IMG/VR virus record: IMGVR_UViG_3300042936_000545
Coordinates: 1 to 22,934 of that record
DNA from: a virus
DNA length: 22,934 bases
Reading direction: 5' to 3' (one strand)
A model generated the notes under the pieces. That model searched no databases. It had not been told where the DNA came from and was given only the letters and a program-made list of their open reading frames with translations. A program made the translations under genes and the position numbers. Below, in pieces: positions 19,128 through 22,934 of the stretch. Within the stretch, counting starts at the first letter, position 1, and every line of letters begins with the position of its first letter.

Positions 19128-20222
19128 ATGTCAAACGAACAATTCTTTGTTGAAGAACCTACTGAAAAAGCTGTTGAAGCACCTGCAACTGAATCGGTTG
19201 GTGTACTTGCTGTAAAAGAAGAGGTAAAGAAATTAAAGTCAGTAAGTTTCAGTCAATATAGTAAGTGGCTAAAATGTCCTATGGAATGGAAGCTGTCTTA
19301 TATAGACAAGCTTGCGCCATATGAAGCCAGCATTCATACCACCTTTGGTACGGCTATTCATGCTGCGTTACAAGAATATCTTCGCCTATTATATACAGTT
19401 GATACAAAATCCGCTGATGAGTTCGATGCGCTTGGTTTATTTAAGAAAGAATATGAAGAAGGCTTAAAAGACTTGAAGATTGCCACGGATGAACAGATAG
19501 CAATCATTGAAGAAAAAATGAAAGACCAAGTTCTTACAGATGAACAACGAACTGATCTTCTTAAAGAAGAGTTAGATGCCCTCGGTTTGATTACAAAATC
19601 CGTAGTTGCCGAGTTTGAGAATGATGGTAAAGTTATTTTAGATCACGTTCTTGGTCATTCTATTCGTGCCAAGCACTTTCCAAGTAAGAAATATGAACTT
19701 GTAGGTATTGAACTTCCTTTGGAAATACCATTAAGAGGAGGTACTATAATGTATAAGGGCTTCTTGGATATTGTACTAAGAGATAAAGATACCAAGAAGA
19801 TACTTATTTTAGATTTTAAGACATCAACCAACGGGTGGAATAAATATCAGAAGGCAGACCGCACCAAAATTGACCAACTGTTGCTGTATAAACGCTTTTA
19901 TAATCAAATGTTCAAGATTCCTATGTCTGACATAGAAGTTGAGTTCTTTGTTGTTAAACGCAAACTATACGAGGATGTTGCATTTCCTCAACAACGCATT
20001 CAACGCATATCTCCACCGGATGGTAAGATGAGTATGAAAGAAGTTGAAACTAGTTTCTTGCAGTTTATCAATGAAGGATTTGATGCTGCTGGTGAATATA
20101 ATAAAGAGACTACGTTCTTAAAGAATCCGGGCAAAGCAAAAAAGAATTGCAAATATTGTATTTTCAAGACTCTCAAGAATAGCAAGGGTGAGCTTTATTG
20201 TGACGGAAAAGAAAGCTGTTAG
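19128..20222 (+). CDS. PD-(D/E)XK nuclease, RecB/Cas4-like
   Basis: A 364-residue protein; the ATG at 19128 is preferred over a TTG 6 nt upstream. SFSQYSKWLKCPMEWK (40-55) and FGTAIH (73-78) are the opening motifs of the RecB-type nuclease fold. Catalytic residues are in GFLDIV (D214) and ILDFKTS (D229, K231), with an Asp-Gln-Leu helix after. Near the C-terminus C-x2-C and two further Cys (NCKYCIFK...YCDGKESC) could bind an Fe-S cluster or zinc, as in Cas4/AddB-like proteins. The N-terminal 40 residues are acidic and probably flexible. Likely a DNA-end-processing or recombination exonuclease of the phage. Confidence 0.85.
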   Translation: MSNEQFFVEEPTEKAVEAPATESVGVLAVKEEVKKLKSVSFSQYSKWLKCPMEWKLSYIDKLAPYEASIHTTFGTAIHAALQEYLRLLYTVDTKSADEFDALGLFKKEYEEGLKDLKIATDEQIAIIEEKMKDQVLTDEQRTDLLKEELDALGLITKSVVAEFENDGKVILDHVLGHSIRAKHFPSKKYELVGIELPLEIPLRGGTIMYKGFLDIVLRDKDTKKILILDFKTSTNGWNKYQKADRTKIDQLLLYKRFYNQMFKIPMSDIEVEFFVVKRKLYEDVAFPQQRIQRISPPDGKMSMKEVETSFLQFINEGFDAAGEYNKETTFLKNPGKAKKNCKYCIFKTLKNSKGELYCDGKESC

Positions 20223-20247
20223 TTCTTATATTGATGTTTTGTTTTTT

Positions 20248-20278
20248 ATATATATGGAATATTAATTTTCATATATAT
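20248..20278 (+). promoter_or_regulatory. Inverted repeat over the start of the RHH-like gene
   Basis: ATATATATGGAA (20248-20259) is an imperfect inverted match to TTTTCATATATAT (20266-20278), which covers the first possible ATG at 20277. The position suits autoregulation by the ribbon-helix-helix-like product. Confidence 0.35.
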
Positions 20279-20513
20279 GTATATAGACAAATCATTAAAT
20301 ACTATGAGACTAAAATCAAATCACGACACATCCTTTACGTCAGTACATGTTTTCAAAGACAAATATACTTCTTTCAAAGAAGCGGGAATTAGTGGAGGCA
20401 TGACACTACAAAAACTAGTTAATCGTTGTGTATATCTATATATCAACGATCCAGAGTTCAGAAAGAAGATTGACGCAGAAAATACACTACAAATTAGTGG
20501 AAGTGCATTTTAA
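20277..20513 (+). CDS. Ribbon-helix-helix-like small protein
   Basis: A 78-residue protein; an in-frame ATG at 20304 (context AAATACTATG) would give 69 residues and may be the real start. A strand-like TSVHVFKDKYTSFKEA is followed by a turn and helix MTLQKLVNRCVYLYINDPEFRKKI, similar to the beta-alpha-alpha pattern of CopG/Arc-type DNA-binding proteins. Such proteins often repress their own promoter, and an inverted repeat overlaps the first start codon. A short spacer and a separate promoter follow before the glycosyltransferase. The family call is tentative. Confidence 0.5.
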   Translation: MYIDKSLNTMRLKSNHDTSFTSVHVFKDKYTSFKEAGISGGMTLQKLVNRCVYLYINDPEFRKKIDAENTLQISGSAF

Positions 20514-20518
20514 ATAAT

Positions 20519-20546
20519 TTGACAATAATCAAATTTAAAACATACT
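20519..20546 (+). promoter_or_regulatory. Sigma70-like promoter of the glycosyltransferase operon
   Basis: TTGACA (20519-20524), 16 bp, CATACT (20541-20546), identical in hexamers and spacing to the one at 14286. The ATG at 20558 is 11 bp away. AAAGGTTATAT before the ATG is repeated before the second glycosyltransferase at 22256 and may be the ribosome-binding context. Confidence 0.55.
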
Positions 20547-20557
20547 AAAGGTTATAT

Positions 20558-22033
20558 ATGGTAAATGGTTACATTCCTCAAAAAGATAGAAAGAAAATCA
20601 TACTACTTTGCGACGATCTTCGGATGCATTCTGGTATTGCTACAATGGCAAGAGAGTTCGTAACTGGACTTGCTGGAAAGTACAATTGGGTACAAATAGC
20701 AGGTTCTGTTCAACATCCCGAAAAGGGCAAGGTTCTTAACCTTGACGGTGCTGTAAATCAAATGGCTGGTATAAGTGACGCATATGTTCGTTTATATCCT
20801 GTAGATGGCTATGGCAGTCCTGATATTCTAAATGAAGTTATAAAGCTTGAACAACCTGATGCGTTGCTTCATTTCACCGATCCTCGCTTTTGGATTTGGT
20901 TGTATCAAATGGAACGCGAACTTCGCCAAAAACTACCAATTGGTTTTTATAGTATATGGGATAATTTGCCGTATCCTATGTACAATCGTGCATATTATGA
21001 AAGTTGCGATTGGATCGGCGCAATCAGTAAGCAAACAAAGAACATTGTTGAAGGTGTTCTTGGTTCAAACTTAAACAAACCAACCAAAGTTAGTTATGTT
21101 CCGCACGGTATCAACACCAAGATTTTCAAACCTCTTACAACCGAGGGTGAACTAAAAGACTTGGCGGTATTAAGAAAGCAATTGCTCAAGAAGGATTATA
21201 ACTATGTTATTTATTATAACAACCGTAATATTCGTCGCAAGCAAACTTCTTCAATCATGCTTGCATATCGCAACTTCTGCGATAACTTGACCAAAGAAGA
21301 AGCAGCTAAGTGTGTACTACTCATGCACACAGCTCCATTGGATGAAGCGGGCACAGATTTACCAGCATGTAAAGAAGCATTCTGTCCAGACTATGATGTT
21401 ATTTTTAGCGGCGACAAGATTATGCCCGAACGCATGAATCAATATTATAATATCGCTGATGTAACTATCAATCTATCCGACAACGAAGGATTTGGTATTG
21501 CAACTGCCGAAAGTATCAGTTCCGGTACTCCAATCATTGTATCTGTCACAGGCGGTCTACAAGACCAATGTGGATTTACAGATGAAAATGGCAAGCCAGT
21601 TGAGTTTGATCTTGGCTGGGGAACAAACGCCGATGGTCGCTACAAGAATCATGGAACGTGGGTAACTCCGGTATATGCCGGTGCTAGAATGGTACAAGGT
21701 AGTATTCCCACTCCATACATCCTTGCAGATTATGCCAAGTGGGAAGATGCCGCCGTTGCTATGATGCACTGGTACGCAGTTGGTAGAGAAGAACGCAAGG
21801 CTCGCGGCTTAAAAGGCCGCGAATGGCTTATGAACGAAGGTCAACTAAGTTCTGAGAGCATGTGCGAAACGATGGCCGAAGGCTTGGACAATATGATGAA
21901 AGACTGGACTGGTCGTGAGCGTTTCAACATCCATCGTCATGATGAATATGTTGGGCACAAGATGCCAGAAAAGAAACTTGGATTCATCTTACCAAAGATT
22001 GATCGCGAAGAAGCAAAGAAAAAATTCAACTAA
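20558..22033 (+). CDS. GT4 family glycosyltransferase
   Basis: A 491-residue GT-B glycosyltransferase. The N-terminal domain opens with IILLCDDLRMHSGIATMA (14-31), the acceptor-side glycine loop. VPHGIN (181-186) marks the domain hinge. The C-terminal donor domain has NEGFGIATAESISSGTPII (309-327), with the E-x7-E motif. An extra C-terminal stretch of about 100 residues is rich in charged residues. Phages use such enzymes to glycosylate their DNA, capsid or host surface; the target cannot be told here. First gene of an operon with a small coiled protein and a second glycosyltransferase. Confidence 0.88.
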   Translation: MVNGYIPQKDRKKIILLCDDLRMHSGIATMAREFVTGLAGKYNWVQIAGSVQHPEKGKVLNLDGAVNQMAGISDAYVRLYPVDGYGSPDILNEVIKLEQPDALLHFTDPRFWIWLYQMERELRQKLPIGFYSIWDNLPYPMYNRAYYESCDWIGAISKQTKNIVEGVLGSNLNKPTKVSYVPHGINTKIFKPLTTEGELKDLAVLRKQLLKKDYNYVIYYNNRNIRRKQTSSIMLAYRNFCDNLTKEEAAKCVLLMHTAPLDEAGTDLPACKEAFCPDYDVIFSGDKIMPERMNQYYNIADVTINLSDNEGFGIATAESISSGTPIIVSVTGGLQDQCGFTDENGKPVEFDLGWGTNADGRYKNHGTWVTPVYAGARMVQGSIPTPYILADYAKWEDAAVAMMHWYAVGREERKARGLKGREWLMNEGQLSSESMCETMAEGLDNMMKDWTGRERFNIHRHDEYVGHKMPEKKLGFILPKIDREEAKKKFN

Positions 22034-22041
22034 AAAATATT

Positions 22042-22233
22042 ATGGCAAAAGCACTAACAAAAGAAGAAGCAAAGACAAAAGTATACGAGCTAACCAAACA
22101 GCTCGCCGAAATCAAGAAGGAAAAGAAGTTAGCTAATATTGATTTCAAAGATCGCATCAATGACGTAGAAAACGAAATTGAAGCAATTATTGACGAGCAA
22201 GAAGCTCAAAACACACCAGGCACATCTCCCTAA
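22042..22233 (+). CDS. Small coiled-coil protein between glycosyltransferases
   Basis: A 63-residue, highly charged, helical protein (LTKEEAKTKVYELTKQLAEI, then KDRINDVENEIEAIIDEQEA) with heptad-like spacing and a short Pro/Thr/Ser tail. It starts 8 nt after the first glycosyltransferase and ends 22 nt before the second. It could tether or dimerise the enzymes, but that is inference from position only. Confidence 0.65.
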   Translation: MAKALTKEEAKTKVYELTKQLAEIKKEKKLANIDFKDRINDVENEIEAIIDEQEAQNTPGTSP

Positions 22234-22255
22234 ACAAAAATAAAGGTTATATAAA

Positions 22256-22934
22256 ATGAGTAATGAAATAAAACCAGTTTGTGTCTTACAAGGACCAATC
22301 GCATCTCGATCCGGTTATGGCGATCATTGTTTCCAAATAGCAACGGCGCTAATCAATTCTGGAAAGTTTGATGTGAAAATTATCCCTATGCGTTGGGGCG
22401 TTTGCCCAAACACAATGCTTGATGACGAAAATGCTTATATGGTCAAAGAGATCAAGAGCAGAATCGCCACAAACATCAACGCACAACCTGAACTATTTGT
22501 TCAAGTTTCTATTCCCAATGAATTCAAACCAATGGGAAAATTCAACATCGGTGTAACGGCTGGTATTGAAAGCACGATTCCAAAAGCAGAATGGATTGAA
22601 GGATTGAATCGCATGGACTTGAACATTGTTCCTTCCAACTTCTCCAAGGATGTATTTGTTAAAGCTTCATTCTCTAAACGCCATGAAAATGGTGTAGAAG
22701 AAAAAGTGACGCTAAAAAAGCCAATTGAAGTAGCATTTGAAGGTGTAGACACAAATATCTATAAAAAAACAAGTGAAGCATCACCGGAAATCGACGCATC
22801 ATTGGATGCAATTCCAGAGAACTTCTGCTATCTGTTTGTTGGTCACTGGATTCAAGGCGACCTTGGTGCAGATCGCAAGGATGTTGGAATGCTTGTAAAA
22901 GTGTTTAGTGAAGTATTCAAGAATAAGAAGAATC
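22256..22934 (+). CDS. GT4-like glycosyltransferase, 3' partial
   Basis: The frame starts at ATG 22256 after AAAGGTTATATAAA and is open to the window end (226 residues seen). The start QGPIASRSGYGDHCFQIATA is the acceptor-side glycine loop of phage GT4 enzymes. Next come an alternating NIGVTAGIESTIPKAEWIEG section and PSNFSKDVF, then VAFEGVDTNIY, the counterpart of the VPHGIN hinge. FLFVGHW-type text near the end (YLFVGHWIQGDLGADRKD) opens the donor domain. The catalytic E-x7-E region lies beyond the window. It is a relative rather than a copy of the upstream enzyme. Confidence 0.85.
   Translation, partial: MSNEIKPVCVLQGPIASRSGYGDHCFQIATALINSGKFDVKIIPMRWGVCPNTMLDDENAYMVKEIKSRIATNINAQPELFVQVSIPNEFKPMGKFNIGVTAGIESTIPKAEWIEGLNRMDLNIVPSNFSKDVFVKASFSKRHENGVEEKVTLKKPIEVAFEGVDTNIYKKTSEASPEIDASLDAIPENFCYLFVGHWIQGDLGADRKDVGMLVKVFSEVFKNKKN

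Noticed and set aside
1-22934. CRISPR array, insertion sequence or integrase/attachment site
   Set aside because: No regularly spaced repeats, transposase or integrase motifs, or direct repeats flanking a tRNA end were seen on reading.

Overview
The window looks like part of a large, AT-rich, tailed-phage genome whose host is probably a Gram-negative aquatic bacterium. The reasons are: small tightly packed genes; seven tRNA genes and a tmRNA; phage replication and nucleotide genes (clamp-loader-like, dNMP kinase, PD-(D/E)XK nuclease); two HNH endonucleases; probable tail or adhesin proteins; and no bacterial housekeeping block. A Gram-negative host is suggested by a predicted outer-membrane beta-barrel and by a PlcP/LpxH-like phosphoesterase. 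The family similarities of the first gene pair point most to alphaproteobacterial-type lipid remodelling, but the host itself cannot be read from this window.

Layout. 1-1343: the end of a PlcP-like metallophosphoesterase overlapping an Agt-like glycosyltransferase, which looks like a phage-borne membrane-lipid remodelling pair. 1400-4660: tRNAs (Ile-UAU, a class II tRNA with a CAU anticodon, Thr-GGU, Leu-GAG, Leu-UAG, Leu-UAA) interleaved with small genes, a cyclic-nucleotide-binding-domain protein, an HNH endonuclease and a probable structured RNA. 4655-6169: a methyltransferase-like protein overlapping a PaaK/CapK-like adenylate-forming enzyme, then tRNA-Arg(UCU). 6400-10120: a tiny membrane peptide with a structured leader, a DEDDh exonuclease, a minus-strand nucleotidyltransferase, a glycine-rich adhesin-like protein, a minus-strand macro-domain protein and a tail-type protein. 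10123-11640: a minus-strand operon (TraR-like zinc finger, small coiled protein, cREC receiver-like protein, metallophosphoesterase). 11690-12333: a multi-hairpin RNA with four CCGAA motifs followed by a complete tmRNA. 12419-16752: secreted beta-barrel, UV-damage endonuclease, small basic protein, RNA ligase, small protein, HNH endonuclease. 16809-20513: small overlapping membrane/coil genes, clamp-loader-like protein, dNMP kinase, an acidic minus-strand protein, RecB-like nuclease and a ribbon-helix-helix-like protein. 20558-end: two glycosyltransferases separated by a small coiled protein.

Regulation. Sigma70-like promoters of the form TTGACN, 16-17 bp, (C/T)ATANT recur, often fused to the hairpin or T-tract that terminates the preceding gene. 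In five cases the -10 box is only 5-8 bp from the start codon, which implies leaderless mRNAs. Several structural-type genes instead have TATTTAT upstream, a possible late-promoter element. The most promising observations are the PlcP-Agt pair, the CCGAA RNA beside the tmRNA, the methyltransferase/PaaK-like pair, the phage beta-barrel and the promoter-in-terminator design. All functional assignments come from motif reading only; no database search was run.
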